Below are positions 47,854 through 56,395 of a stretch of DNA of 64,000 bases, in pieces. The notes under the pieces were generated by a model. It searched no databases, was not told where the DNA came from, and was given only the letters and a program-made list of their open reading frames with translations. A program made the position numbers and the translations under genes. This DNA comes from an uncultured Bacteroidota bacterium (lineage in GTDB: Bacteria; Bacteroidota; Bacteroidia; Bacteroidales; SZUA-534). The stretch is from the NCBI GenBank assembly GCA_946414435.1, contig CAMKOM010000001.1, positions 106,402 to 170,401 on the forward strand, in the 5' to 3' direction. The stretch's first letter is position 1. Each line of letters opens with the position of its first letter.

Positions 47854-48876
47854 TCAATTACAATTCAACACTTTATCCTTATCTTCAAAAGAAAACACCA
47901 GTCGGTTTTGCTCCGTCTGCATTTCGACCCCCGGAATCGAGCCAATCAGCTTTGACAACGATGAAAAACCATAGTCCGACGGTCTGAAATTCGGGGCTTC
48001 AAGCCTGATTTTCTTACCGATGACATCGAGCGGATATTTGTTGGGTGCTATTTCCTCGCCCTCGATGGCCTTTTGCAGCAAATCAGAAACAAAATGCTCT
48101 GTATCAGCTCTTTGTTCAAACGCTTTCTGCTGCAACATCTCCTTTTTCTTCTTTAAATCACCATTGCGTTTTTGCAGTTTTTCGTTGGTTCTCTGCAATT
48201 TGGCAAACTGTGCCTCAAGTTTTTTATTGGCGCTGACCGATGCACGAAGTTCCTTTTTCATCGCTGAAATTTCTTTCTTCAGGTCGGCAATGGCGCGGTT
48301 TTTCTCAGTCACCTTCTTGCGTTGAGCCAAAACCGCAGTGTTCCGCTCCGTAACTTTCGAGTTGAGTGTGTCGATAATGTTTTTCAGCTTGTCAGGATTA
48401 GATGTCCCGGCCGACGACGCCAACTTGTCCTGATTGATAAACATATCGCAGATGGTGATGAAGTTGTAGTTGGTTTTGCGCCGACCTACTCCAATCACAA
48501 ACTTGCCCTCGTTGCGCAGCCTGACAGCAAGATTGCTGAAATCGCCGTCGCTCGACACTATCACAAAAGCGTCATATTTTCCGGTGTAAAGCAGGTCGAT
48601 GGCGTCAATCACCAACGCAATGTCGGAAGTATTCTTCTGAGTACTGTGAACATAATGATGCATTGTCCGCAGGGCACACGCCGACACGGTTTCGTCCCAT
48701 TGTTTCAGTTTATCCTGAGACCAGTCGCCGTACACACGACGAGTGGTTATCGTGCCCATCCGCCCGATTCGCGCCAAAATGCTCTCAACCTTCAGCCGGT
48801 CGACGTTTTCACCGTCGATAAGGACAGCTATTGATGAGAATTTGATGTCGGGAACCTGATTTTTTGTTGCTGCCAT
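47854..48876 (-). CDS. NYN-domain RNase-like protein with coiled coil and OST-HTH/LOTUS domain, 340 aa
   Basis: An N-terminal NYN (PIN-like) domain has IAVLIDGENVDRLK, KNTSDIALVIDAIDLLYTGKYDAFVIVSSDGDFS and KFVIGVGR, with the acidic metal ligands (DGEN, SD, D-DF) intact. A long charged coiled coil (about 170-265) follows, rich in Glu and Lys. The C-terminal EIAPNKYPLDVIGKKIRLEAPNFRPSDYGFSSLSKLIGSIPGVEM is an OST-HTH RNA-binding-like domain. It likely cleaves or binds RNA. The ATG at 48876 is chosen over a TTG 12 bp upstream. It is the last gene after aroC on the minus strand (45-bp gap), so it may share the aro transcript. Confidence 0.88.
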   Translation of the reverse strand: MAATKNQVPDIKFSSIAVLIDGENVDRLKVESILARIGRMGTITTRRVYGDWSQDKLKQWDETVSACALRTMHHYVHSTQKNTSDIALVIDAIDLLYTGKYDAFVIVSSDGDFSNLAVRLRNEGKFVIGVGRRKTNYNFITICDMFINQDKLASSAGTSNPDKLKNIIDTLNSKVTERNTAVLAQRKKVTEKNRAIADLKKEISAMKKELRASVSANKKLEAQFAKLQRTNEKLQKRNGDLKKKKEMLQQKAFEQRADTEHFVSDLLQKAIEGEEIAPNKYPLDVIGKKIRLEAPNFRPSDYGFSSLSKLIGSIPGVEMQTEQNRLVFSFEDKDKVLNCN

Positions 48877-48921
48877 GACGAACTTCAATTTACGGCGACA
48901 ATATTAAGAATTATCAGCGTT

Positions 48922-49896
48922 CTATAGGCCTGCAACCAACTTCAAATCAGCCAGCACAATGGCGGTCATTGCTTCGACAATGGGCGGGACGCGCAAGGCG
49001 ATACAAGCGTCGTGGCGGCCTTTAACTATCAGTGGTTCAACCTTGTGAGTCTCGAAATTGTAGGTCTGCTGCTCGCGGGCAATGCTTGCCGTGGGTTTCA
49101 CCGCAAGGCGGAAATAGATTTCGTTGCCGTTGGTGATTCCGCCGTTTATGCCGCCAGCGTTGTTGGTGGCTGTGGTTCCGCGCTCGTCAATTATGGCGTC
49201 ATTATGCTGTGAGCCAAACATTTGCGCTGCCGCGAATCCGCTTCCGAACTCAATGCCCTTGATGGCAGGAATGGCAAACACCGCGTGGCTGATTAGCGAT
49301 TCGACCGAATCCCAGAACGGCTCGCCCCACCCGACGGGAAGTCCCGTCACGCGGCAATCGACAAGGCCACCAACCGAATCGTTCTGCGCCATAGCCTTGG
49401 CCACAGCGGCTTCGATATCGGCTTGACCGCCAACTTCGACAAGCGTTGAGCGAATGCTGACGCCGTTGAGCACCTTTTTGGCCACAACGCCTGCGGCCAC
49501 AATGCCCACTGTGTTGCGCGCCGAAAAATGTCCGCCGCCGCGGTAGTCGTTGAAACCGCCAAACTTGCAGCGGCCCGTAAAGTCAGCGTGGCCAGGACGC
49601 GGCTGCGCCACAAGGTTCGCGTAGTCGGACGAGTGGGTGTTCGAGTTTTTGAACAGAATGGTTATTGGCGTGCCTGTGGTGTGGCCGTTGAACACGCCCG
49701 AAACAATTTCAGGCTCATCGGCCTCAATGCGTGTAGTGGTGCCTTTTCCGCCACTCTTGCGCCGTTGCAGGTCGGCAGTGAAATCGCTGTCGGTCAGCGC
49801 GATACCAGCGGGGCAGCCGTCAATCACAACGCCAACTTGCGCGCCGTGCGACTCGCCAAATATGCTCACTCTGAAGATTGTTCCAAACGTATTCAT
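48922..49896 (-). CDS. aroC: chorismate synthase AroC, 324 aa
   Basis: The last step of the shikimate pathway: converts EPSP to chorismate with reduced FMN. Family signatures are MNTFGTIFRVSIFGESHGAQVGVVIDGCPAGI, RRKSGGKGTTTRIEADEPEIVSGVFNG, PGHADFTGRCKFGGFNDYRGGGHFSAR and NNAGGINGGITNGNEIYFR. It is a little shorter than the common ~355 residues but all core motifs are present. Minus-strand aro cluster, downstream of the thioesterase gene. Confidence 0.97.
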   Translation of the reverse strand: MNTFGTIFRVSIFGESHGAQVGVVIDGCPAGIALTDSDFTADLQRRKSGGKGTTTRIEADEPEIVSGVFNGHTTGTPITILFKNSNTHSSDYANLVAQPRPGHADFTGRCKFGGFNDYRGGGHFSARNTVGIVAAGVVAKKVLNGVSIRSTLVEVGGQADIEAAVAKAMAQNDSVGGLVDCRVTGLPVGWGEPFWDSVESLISHAVFAIPAIKGIEFGSGFAAAQMFGSQHNDAIIDERGTTATNNAGGINGGITNGNEIYFRLAVKPTASIAREQQTYNFETHKVEPLIVKGRHDACIALRVPPIVEAMTAIVLADLKLVAGL

Positions 49897-50051
49897 ATTC
49901 TTGTTTTTTAAAGGTTTAGAAGGTTAGAGTTTAAAGTTTAGATTGTTGAGCGCTTTGCTGTTTAGATAACTAAACTTTCTAAACCTTCTCAACTTCTTAC
50001 CTTTCATTGTTAATTATTCATTGTTAATTATCTGACGTGATAAACCGCGCC
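49897..50051. repeat. repeat-word spacer with 'GCTTTGCTGTTTAG' element
   Basis: 155 bp of words such as AAGGTTTAGAAGG, TTTAAAGTTTAG and CATTGTTAATTATTCATTGTTAATTATC. GCGCTTTGCTGTTTAG (49950-49965) is one of three related copies; the others are at 50812-50826 and 53907-53921. No gene or clear terminator seen. Confidence 0.55.
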
Positions 50052-50759
50052 CTACCCTTTCATAAATTCAATAATCGTGCTCACTTGGTCGCCCAAACGT
50101 TCAACCACAAATATAGCATCATCGGCGTTAAAAACATCCAAAATCAGTTCATCGGCGAGTTTTGCGGGCTTTTTGAACTCAACACGCATATTGCGCGGCT
50201 CAAATCCGTCGGGCAAAAGTTCGAGCGCCAACCTGACATAATTGGCGTTGTTCATATGCCGATTATAATCGATATCGTTTCTGACAACTTTGTAAAGCGT
50301 TAAATATTCAGCATTTATCTTCGGCAGAATTATGCGGCGGTCGCGATAGTCCATATCGAGTTTGGGCTCGCGGTGGAAATTGGCCACAAGTTCGTCGCTG
50401 ATTTTGTTGAGTTTGCCCGAATCGAGTTTGACAAACGCGCCCATACTCCAACTCTTGTAACACGGCTGACCTTCAGCATCATAGATAAAAGTATTGCGAA
50501 AACCGAACATCGGGCTCACATCGAAAACCGAAGTTGTAACTGTCAGATTCTCTTTGTATTGCGGCACGCGAACCACTTCAACCTGACGCGACGCCAACAA
50601 CTGCGCCATTCCATTTTCGGTAAAAAAACGGTCGTATTCGGGCTCCGACGTCTTCCAAAGTTCCGAGCAGTCCTGCATCATCTGCAAGGCCGAGAACAGT
50701 TTTAAACGCCCGTCGGCATCGCACATCGAAACGGTTACTTTGTAATTGAGACTGAACAT
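50052..50759 (-). CDS. acyl-ACP thioesterase-like double-hotdog protein, 235 aa
   Basis: Two hotdog folds in tandem, as in FatA/FatB-type and bacterial acyl-ACP thioesterases. The first starts FSLNYKVTVSMCDADGRLKLFSALQMMQD. The second has VRNDIDYNRHMNNANYVRLALELLP, with the N-x-H-x-N-N pattern of the catalytic region. It would release free fatty acid from acyl carrier protein in the cytoplasm. Its place between aroA and aroC has no evident pathway link. It is flanked by repeat-word spacers. Confidence 0.85.
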   Translation of the reverse strand: MFSLNYKVTVSMCDADGRLKLFSALQMMQDCSELWKTSEPEYDRFFTENGMAQLLASRQVEVVRVPQYKENLTVTTSVFDVSPMFGFRNTFIYDAEGQPCYKSWSMGAFVKLDSGKLNKISDELVANFHREPKLDMDYRDRRIILPKINAEYLTLYKVVRNDIDYNRHMNNANYVRLALELLPDGFEPRNMRVEFKKPAKLADELILDVFNADDAIFVVERLGDQVSTIIEFMKG

Positions 50760-50941
50760 ATCTATTTGTTGGTGAATTGTTTATAAGTTTAAAAGTTTAA
50801 CGGGTTTAAATGCTTCGCTGTTTAACGTTTTTTTGACTTAAGACTTCGGACAACAGACTTCAGTCAGTGGTCGTAATTCGTAATTCAAAATTCGTAATTA
50901 ACTAACACCCAATACCATATATCATTTTTCAAATTCCTTGC
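50760..50941. repeat. repeat-word spacer
   Basis: 182 bp including TTTAAAAGTTTAACGGGTTTAAATGCTTCGCTGTTTAACG, a GACTTAAGACTTCGGACAACAGACTTCAG block resembling one at 55078-55110, and AATTCGTAATTC repeats. No open frame of note. Confidence 0.5.
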
Positions 50942-52195
50942 CTATGCCTTATTTACAATACTTTCCAAATCCTCAAAGAAGTTAGGATACGACTTGCCGA
51001 CGCACTCTGTGCCTTCGATTGTTACCGCACCCGACGCATTTAATGTGCAGAGTGCCAGCGACATAGCCATTCGGTGGTCGTTGCAGGCCGAAGCCGCGCC
51101 GCCACTAATCGGGCCGCCACTGACAATCATCTTATCGCCTTCAAACTCAACGCTGACGCCGAGTTTGCCAAGTTCGCGCCTGATTGCCTCGGCGCGGTTG
51201 CTCTCCTTGTGGGTGAGACGGTGAACGCCAGCAATGGCCGACGTGCCCTTGCAATTGGCCGCCAAAGCCGCCAAAACAGGGAACAAATCGGGGCAGTTTG
51301 TGGCATCGAAATTGAATGGTTGCAGATTGTCGTTTTTATTGACAATCAGGCAATTATCAGCATCAAAAGCGAATTTTGTGCCTGTGAGCCGCAACACGTC
51401 AATAATGGCGCGGTCGGCTTGAGCCGATTGCGGATTCAAACCGTTGATTTTCAGCGTTCCTGCAATGGCCGCGGCAACAATAAACGCCGCCGCCCCACTC
51501 CAATCGCCTTCAACGCGATATTTTGCGTTGGCGTACTGCTGCCCGCCTTTTATAGTAAACTGCTCATAATCTGCATTTTCCACAAAAACACCAAAATCGC
51601 GCATAATCTGCAGCGTCATATCAATGTAGGGGCGGCTCGTCAAATTGTTGACTGTCAGTACGGTATCATTCTTAAGCGTGGGCAGCGCAATCAGCAAACC
51701 CGTCAGAAACTGCGAACTGACCGAGCCGTCAACTGTGGCTTTTCCGCCTCGCATCGGGCCTTTGACCGCGATTGGCAAAAGACCGCTATTTGTCTGAACA
51801 TCAACGCCTAACTGACGCAGAGTGTCTTCCATAAAACCCACAGGCCGCTGCGTGAGCGAGCCCTCGCCCGTCAGTTCGACGCGGCTACCCAAAAGCGACG
51901 CAACGGGCGTGAACATTCGCAGCGCCAAGCCCGACTCGCCGCAATGCAAATGGCTGCCCGACAATCCGTTAGCAGGCGGAACAATCCGCAACTCATCGGC
52001 TGTTTGCTCCACGGCGCAACCAAGATTGCGGGCAACGCCAATAGCCGCGCGGCAATCGTTGCAATCCGATAAATTGCTGATAATGGTAGGGTTATGCGAC
52101 AAAACGGCAAGCGCAATCGCCCTCTGCATATAACTTTTCGACGGCGGCGCTGTAACCGTTCCAGAAACACTCGTTGGCTTTATTGTCAGGTTCAT
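50942..52195 (-). CDS. aroA: 3-phosphoshikimate 1-carboxyvinyltransferase AroA, 417 aa
   Basis: EPSP synthase: joins PEP to shikimate 3-phosphate. Motifs include APPSKSYMQRAIALAVL (phosphate binding), CGESGLALRMF, LTQRPVGFMEDTLRQLG, DGSVSSQFLTGLL, DLFPVLAALAANCKG (catalytic Asp), RLTHKESNRAEAI and CNDHRMAMSLALC. The start overlaps the aroD stop by ATGA, so translation is coupled. Confidence 0.97.
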   Translation of the reverse strand: MNLTIKPTSVSGTVTAPPSKSYMQRAIALAVLSHNPTIISNLSDCNDCRAAIGVARNLGCAVEQTADELRIVPPANGLSGSHLHCGESGLALRMFTPVASLLGSRVELTGEGSLTQRPVGFMEDTLRQLGVDVQTNSGLLPIAVKGPMRGGKATVDGSVSSQFLTGLLIALPTLKNDTVLTVNNLTSRPYIDMTLQIMRDFGVFVENADYEQFTIKGGQQYANAKYRVEGDWSGAAAFIVAAAIAGTLKINGLNPQSAQADRAIIDVLRLTGTKFAFDADNCLIVNKNDNLQPFNFDATNCPDLFPVLAALAANCKGTSAIAGVHRLTHKESNRAEAIRRELGKLGVSVEFEGDKMIVSGGPISGGAASACNDHRMAMSLALCTLNASGAVTIEGTECVGKSYPNFFEDLESIVNKA

Positions 52196-52836
52196 TTTTC
52201 AGTAAGCAATTGTTTCATTTTTAGCATTATAGCCTCATCAATTTGGCCAGGTGCGGTTGCTCCGCCGTCGACTGTGGCGACAAAAGTGAATGGCGCGCCC
52301 ATTGTGATGGCGGCAATGCGAGTCAATGCACCCACACGCCCCATTCCGATTGCAAGCATCTGATAATCGGCATTATACAGATTAAGCAGATTCATAACAT
52401 CGGTTTTTGAGTGGCACATACAGGCCAACTTCACCACATCGGCGCCCATTGAGTGTGCAAGGTTGGCAATCTGCTGCAATTCAAGAAATTGCGGCGTCTC
52501 GTCGTAGTTGTGATACGACACAATCACCTTGCAGTTGTGCTTGCGGGCAATGTCGATAATGTTGCGGCGGTAGTCGTCGTCGGCCTCAACCTCAACATCA
52601 ACCCAAGCGGCGCCACCCTCAATGGCGGCCTGCAAATAGGCTGTCTGCTCGGCTTGCGACAGTCCGACGGGGCGGCACGTGGCAAGCATATTCTTGTGAG
52701 TGCCAAACAGTTGGCGAGTTTCGTCGATTGTCAGGCCCGATTCCTCAAGGCGGATTTCGACCATCTCGGCCCCCTGAACCAGGCGGCTAACGGCATCGTA
52801 GCCTTTTATCGCCACCGAGCGGCATAATGCTGTCAT
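52192..52836 (-). CDS. aroD: type I 3-dehydroquinate dehydratase AroD, 214 aa
   Basis: A Schiff-base-forming class I enzyme of the shikimate pathway: removes water from 3-dehydroquinate. The TIM-barrel motifs are AEMVEIRLEESG, VDVEVEADDDY, IVSYHNYDETP (catalytic His), DVVKLACMCHS (Schiff-base Lys) and TMGAPFTFVA. It is shorter than E. coli AroD but complete. It overlaps aroB at its start and aroA at its end, by ATGA in each case. Confidence 0.93.
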   Translation of the reverse strand: MTALCRSVAIKGYDAVSRLVQGAEMVEIRLEESGLTIDETRQLFGTHKNMLATCRPVGLSQAEQTAYLQAAIEGGAAWVDVEVEADDDYRRNIIDIARKHNCKVIVSYHNYDETPQFLELQQIANLAHSMGADVVKLACMCHSKTDVMNLLNLYNADYQMLAIGMGRVGALTRIAAITMGAPFTFVATVDGGATAPGQIDEAIMLKMKQLLTEK

Positions 52837-53852
52837 AACTCTATCTGTTTCAGTTCGTTAATATCAATTTTCTCAATCACCACATCGCCAATGCCGCGCA
52901 TCAGCACGAAGTTGATTTGCGAGCCTTCGCGCTTCTTGTCGAGTTCCAAAGCGCTGTAAATGGCTTGTTTATCGCCAGTTATGACGGTTGGCAGGTTGAG
53001 CCGCTTGAGCAGCGCCACAATGCGGTCGGCATCGGCCTGAATGAGCAGCCCGCGCTTGACCGAGAGCCGCGCAGCCACCACCAATCCAAGGCTGACGGCA
53101 AATCCGTGGCTCACCTGAAGCACCTTTTCGGCGGCGTGGCCGTAGGTGTGGCCAAGATTGAGTTTGCGACGCTCGCCGCTCTCCTTCTCGTCGCGGTTCA
53201 CAACGCCCGACTTAATGTTGACCGAATTATCGACCAGCGTCTCAATCACATCCATATCGAGATTCAAAGCCTTTTCAGCGTTTTCTTCCAAATACTCAAA
53301 CATTTGGCGGTCGGCAATGAGTGTGTGTTTCACAATTTCGGCAAAGCCGCTGTCGAGTTGGTCGGCGGGCAGAGTTGTGAGCATCTGCGGGTCGCAAATG
53401 ACGAATTTCGGCTGATTGAACGTGCCAACCATATTCTTGAATCCCAAATAGTTAACGCCATTCTTTCCGCCCACGCTTGCATCGACCTGCGAGAGCAGCG
53501 TGCCCGACACAAAGCCGAACCCGATTCCGCGTTGGTAAATAGACGCCACAAAGCCCGCAACATCAGTCACAATGCCGCCTCCGACCGCCAGCACAAAGCC
53601 GTTGCGGTCGATTTTCAGGTCAAGCATCCGCCCTATCGCCGCCGAAACCGTGTCGAGAGTTTTCGACTTCTCGCCCAAACCAATCTCAATTATCGGAAAA
53701 TCAGCAAAATACTTGCCGTAAATGGCGTTCACGTTGGGGTCGGTAATCACCACAACCTGCTGCGTGGGCAGATACTTGCGAAAGTTCTTAAAACTCTCGC
53801 CCACAAGTATTTGCGAGTCGCCTTGTGCTCCGTGGATTGTTGTTGTTTTCAT
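52833..53852 (-). CDS. aroB: 3-dehydroquinate synthase AroB, 339 aa
   Basis: Uses NAD+ and a metal ion to cyclise DAHP to 3-dehydroquinate. Blocks seen: VVITDPNVNAIYGKYF, LAVGGGIVTDVAGFVASIYQRGIGFGFV (NAD site), LLSQVDASVGGKNGVNYLGFKNMVGTFNQP, SGFAEIVKHTLIAD (metal Glu) and LNLGHTYGHAAEKVLQVSHGFAVSLGL (metal His residues). Length is normal. It heads the tightly coupled aroB-aroD-aroA run, 123 bp after the DAHP synthase gene across a repeat-word spacer (53853-53975). Confidence 0.97.
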   Translation of the reverse strand: MKTTTIHGAQGDSQILVGESFKNFRKYLPTQQVVVITDPNVNAIYGKYFADFPIIEIGLGEKSKTLDTVSAAIGRMLDLKIDRNGFVLAVGGGIVTDVAGFVASIYQRGIGFGFVSGTLLSQVDASVGGKNGVNYLGFKNMVGTFNQPKFVICDPQMLTTLPADQLDSGFAEIVKHTLIADRQMFEYLEENAEKALNLDMDVIETLVDNSVNIKSGVVNRDEKESGERRKLNLGHTYGHAAEKVLQVSHGFAVSLGLVVAARLSVKRGLLIQADADRIVALLKRLNLPTVITGDKQAIYSALELDKKREGSQINFVLMRGIGDVVIEKIDINELKQIEL

Positions 53853-53975
53853 TTTATTCTTTGTTGAACTGTTGAATCGGTGAATTGAAGTTGAACAAGT
53901 TGAAACGCTTCGCTGTTTAACAGGTTGAAACGCAATCTTTCAATTCAGTCTTCAATTAATCAATCCTTCAATCAA

Positions 53976-55061
53976 TCAATTATTATTCATAATCACCGTC
54001 TGCTTGTTGATTGACTCTTGGTGAATGGCCTTGAAAACGGTGGAAATGAACTCCTCGCTCAAGTTGTGTTTTGCGCCTTTTTCAACAATGCGGCTAATGA
54101 TTTCGTCCCAGCGCGACGGCTGTAAAATGGTGATATTGTGCTCTTTCTTGTATTGGCCAATGGCTTCGGCAACCTTCATACGCTCGCCCAGAATCTTGAG
54201 CAAATCCTCGTCGAACTTATCGATTTTCAGACGAAGGTCGTCCAAAGTCTCCTTCTGCGCTTGGTCGAGTTCAACGTTACGCAAAACCAACGATTTCAGC
54301 AATTTACCCAAATCTTCGGGCGTCAGTTGCTGTTTGGCGTCGCTCCAGGCCTCCTTCGGGTTGCAGTGGCTCTCGATAATCAGACCGTCGTAGTTCAGGT
54401 CGAGCGCTTTCTGCGACACTTCCTGAAGCAGTTCAGTGCAGCCCGAAATGTGCGACGGGTCGCAAATCATTGGCAAGCCAGGCATACGGCGGCGGAACTC
54501 AATGGCCATTTGCCACTGCGGAACGTTGCGGAAGCGGGTCTTCTCAAACGACGAGAAACCGCGGTGAATGACGCCCACGCGCTTGATCCCAGCGCCCATA
54601 ATGCGCTCAACGGCGCCCACCCACAACTCAACGTCGGGGTTCACGGGATTTTTGATAAGTACAGGAACGTCAACGCCTTGCAGAGCGTCGGCAATCTCCT
54701 GCATTGCAAACGGGTTGGCCGACGTGCGGGCGCCAATCCAGAGAATATCAACTCCAGCGCGCAACGCCTCGTAAACGTGCTTGAAGTTGGCCACTTCGGT
54801 CGAAGTGAGCAGACCAGTCTCGGCCTTCACGCGTTTCAGCCAGGTAAGTCCCTCAGAGCCAACACCTTCGAACGAATTCGGACGGGTGCGCGGTTTCCAG
54901 ATTCCCGCACGGAAAATCTCAATGCCCTGCTCTTTCAGGCCGCGGGCGGTTGTCAGCACTTGCTCTTCAGTCTCGGCGCTGCAAGGTCCTGCAATCACCA
55001 CAGGACGTTTTGTGTTCTTTATAATTCCCCACGATTCAAACGGGGTTTCGGTTGTGTTCAT
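53976..55061 (-). CDS. bifunctional DAHP synthase / chorismate mutase, 361 aa
   Basis: The first ~270 residues are a type I-beta DAHP synthase (KDO8P-synthase-like): VVIAGPCSAETEEQVL, FRAGIWKPRTRPNSFEGVG, IWIGAR-like LWIGARTSANPF, PVLIKNPVNPD and GLPMICDPSHISG. The last ~85 residues are an AroQ chorismate mutase (LRLKIDKFDEDLLKILGERMKVAEAIGQYKK, then the C-terminal helix). The C-terminal fusion is the form characterised in Porphyromonas and Prevotella, where the mutase domain also conveys feedback control. It feeds both the entry step and the prephenate branch next to tyrA and pheA. Confidence 0.95.
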   Translation of the reverse strand: MNTTETPFESWGIIKNTKRPVVIAGPCSAETEEQVLTTARGLKEQGIEIFRAGIWKPRTRPNSFEGVGSEGLTWLKRVKAETGLLTSTEVANFKHVYEALRAGVDILWIGARTSANPFAMQEIADALQGVDVPVLIKNPVNPDVELWVGAVERIMGAGIKRVGVIHRGFSSFEKTRFRNVPQWQMAIEFRRRMPGLPMICDPSHISGCTELLQEVSQKALDLNYDGLIIESHCNPKEAWSDAKQQLTPEDLGKLLKSLVLRNVELDQAQKETLDDLRLKIDKFDEDLLKILGERMKVAEAIGQYKKEHNITILQPSRWDEIISRIVEKGAKHNLSEEFISTVFKAIHQESINKQTVIMNNN

Positions 55062-55287
55062 TTTTTTCAGTTTTTTTTGACTTCGGACTTCAGACTACCG
55101 ACGACAGACGTCTTTTTTGGTGAATCGGTGAATCGAATCCTAAATTGTTAATTATTAATTGTTAATTCATTTTTTCCGTAAATCGGACGCCATTTTTTAT
55201 TGGTGTTTGGTGTTAGGTTTTGGGTGTTGGTTGGGGCGAAAAATTTTTCGCACCTTCTAATGCCTTTTGCCTAATGCCTAATGCCTT
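55062..55287. repeat. repeat-word spacer
   Basis: 226 bp made of a GACTTCGGACTTCAGAC block, GGTGAATCGGTGAATCG, AATTGTTAATTATTAATTGTTAATT (an AT-rich inverted repeat), GGTGTTTGGTGTTAGG and GCCTAATGCCTAATGCC words. No gene, promoter box or terminator can be supported. Confidence 0.55.
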
Positions 55288-56130
55288 CTACTTCAGCACT
55301 CTGCGAATCCTGTTGGCCTCGTCAATCATATTGTAGACGGCCTCGTTATTGTCGTCCTCAAGATTCTTCTTAAACTCCTGAAGATATTTAATATAGGTGT
55401 CGAGCACAATGAGCACGTTGTCCTTGTTCTGCTCAAAGATAGGCTGCCACATAGCCGCCGAACTCTTTGCCAGACGCACCGTCGAGTCGAAACCGCCCGA
55501 CGCAAGGTCGAAAATGTGCTTTTCGTTCTTCTCCTTGTCCAAAACGGTGAGCGCCAGCGCAAACGAACTGATGTGCGAGATGGCCGACACGTAAGCCGTG
55601 TGCACGTCGTGGTTGGCGCTGTTCATAAAGATGATGCGCATATACATTGCCTCGTACATTCGGCGCACCAGGTTCACAGCCTTGATGTCGCTGTCCTCGG
55701 TGTCGCACAGAATGGCCACCTTGCCAGCGAACATTCCCGCCTTGGCCGCCCACGGGCCCGAATACTCCGTTCCCGCCATTGGGTGCGAAGCCACATAACG
55801 CTGACGTTTAGGATGATACTTCACCCAATCGCACAACTTGCCTTTGACCGAACACATATCGGCCACCACCTGATTGTCGTTCACAAGGTCGAGCACCTTC
55901 GGAAGCACCTTCAGCGCCGCATTCACGGGCACGGCCACCAGAATCAGGTCGGCGCGCTTCACACCGTCCTCCAACTCACAAATCTCGTCAACAAGCCCGA
56001 TGTGCTCCGCTCCTGCTGCGTTTGTCGGGTTGCTGTCAACACCGATGATTGAATCAGCAAACTTCTGCTGACGAATGTCGATTGCGGTTGAACCGCCAAT
56101 CAAACCCAAACCAATGATTGTTACTATCAT
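55288..56130 (-). CDS. tyrA: prephenate dehydrogenase TyrA, 280 aa
   Basis: Converts prephenate to 4-hydroxyphenylpyruvate with NAD+, the committed step to tyrosine. The N-terminal Rossmann motif is IIGLGLIGGSTAIDIRQ, followed by DLILVAVPVNAAL, VVADMCSVKGKLCDWV, VASHPMAGTEYSGPWAAKAGMF (catalytic His in SHPMAGTE) and a helical C-terminal dimerisation half. No mutase or ACT domain is attached; the mutase is fused to the DAHP synthase next door. Confidence 0.94.
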   Translation of the reverse strand: MIVTIIGLGLIGGSTAIDIRQQKFADSIIGVDSNPTNAAGAEHIGLVDEICELEDGVKRADLILVAVPVNAALKVLPKVLDLVNDNQVVADMCSVKGKLCDWVKYHPKRQRYVASHPMAGTEYSGPWAAKAGMFAGKVAILCDTEDSDIKAVNLVRRMYEAMYMRIIFMNSANHDVHTAYVSAISHISSFALALTVLDKEKNEKHIFDLASGGFDSTVRLAKSSAAMWQPIFEQNKDNVLIVLDTYIKYLQEFKKNLEDDNNEAVYNMIDEANRIRRVLK

Positions 56131-56395
56131 AATTATTTGATTTATTGATTTTTATTTATTTTTGATTTCTGATTTTCGATTTTTGATTTTCAATTGAACA
56201 CAGATTTTATTGTTTCTAACCGATTTTATCAGATTCAATCAGAATAAGTTTTCGGTTAAAATCGGATTGAATCGGTTAACGATTTTCTCACCATTCTGCC
56301 TTCATTGTTATTTGTTAATTGTTAATTATTAATTGATAACCACTTATGTTTTTATAACTTCTAATTCCTAATTCCTAACTCCTATCTCCTAACTC
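56131..56395. repeat. repeat-word spacer
   Basis: 265 bp of imperfect words: TTTTTGATTTCTGATTTTCGATTTTTGATTTTC, an AACCGATTTTATCAGATT / AATCGGATTGAATCGG inverted theme, TTGTTAATTGTTAATTATTAATTG, and TCCTAATTCCTAACTCCTATC. It contains no recognisable gene. The two genes on either side are same-strand, so the spacer is probably transcribed. Confidence 0.55.

Noticed and set aside
52917-53867. 316-codon plus-strand frame opposite aroB
   Set aside because: It is an antisense shadow of a clear aroB gene. The protein has no recognisable domain and arises from GC-rich codon phasing.
54138-55151. 337-codon plus-strand frame opposite the DAHP synthase gene
   Set aside because: Antisense shadow; the minus strand encodes an unmistakable two-domain enzyme here.
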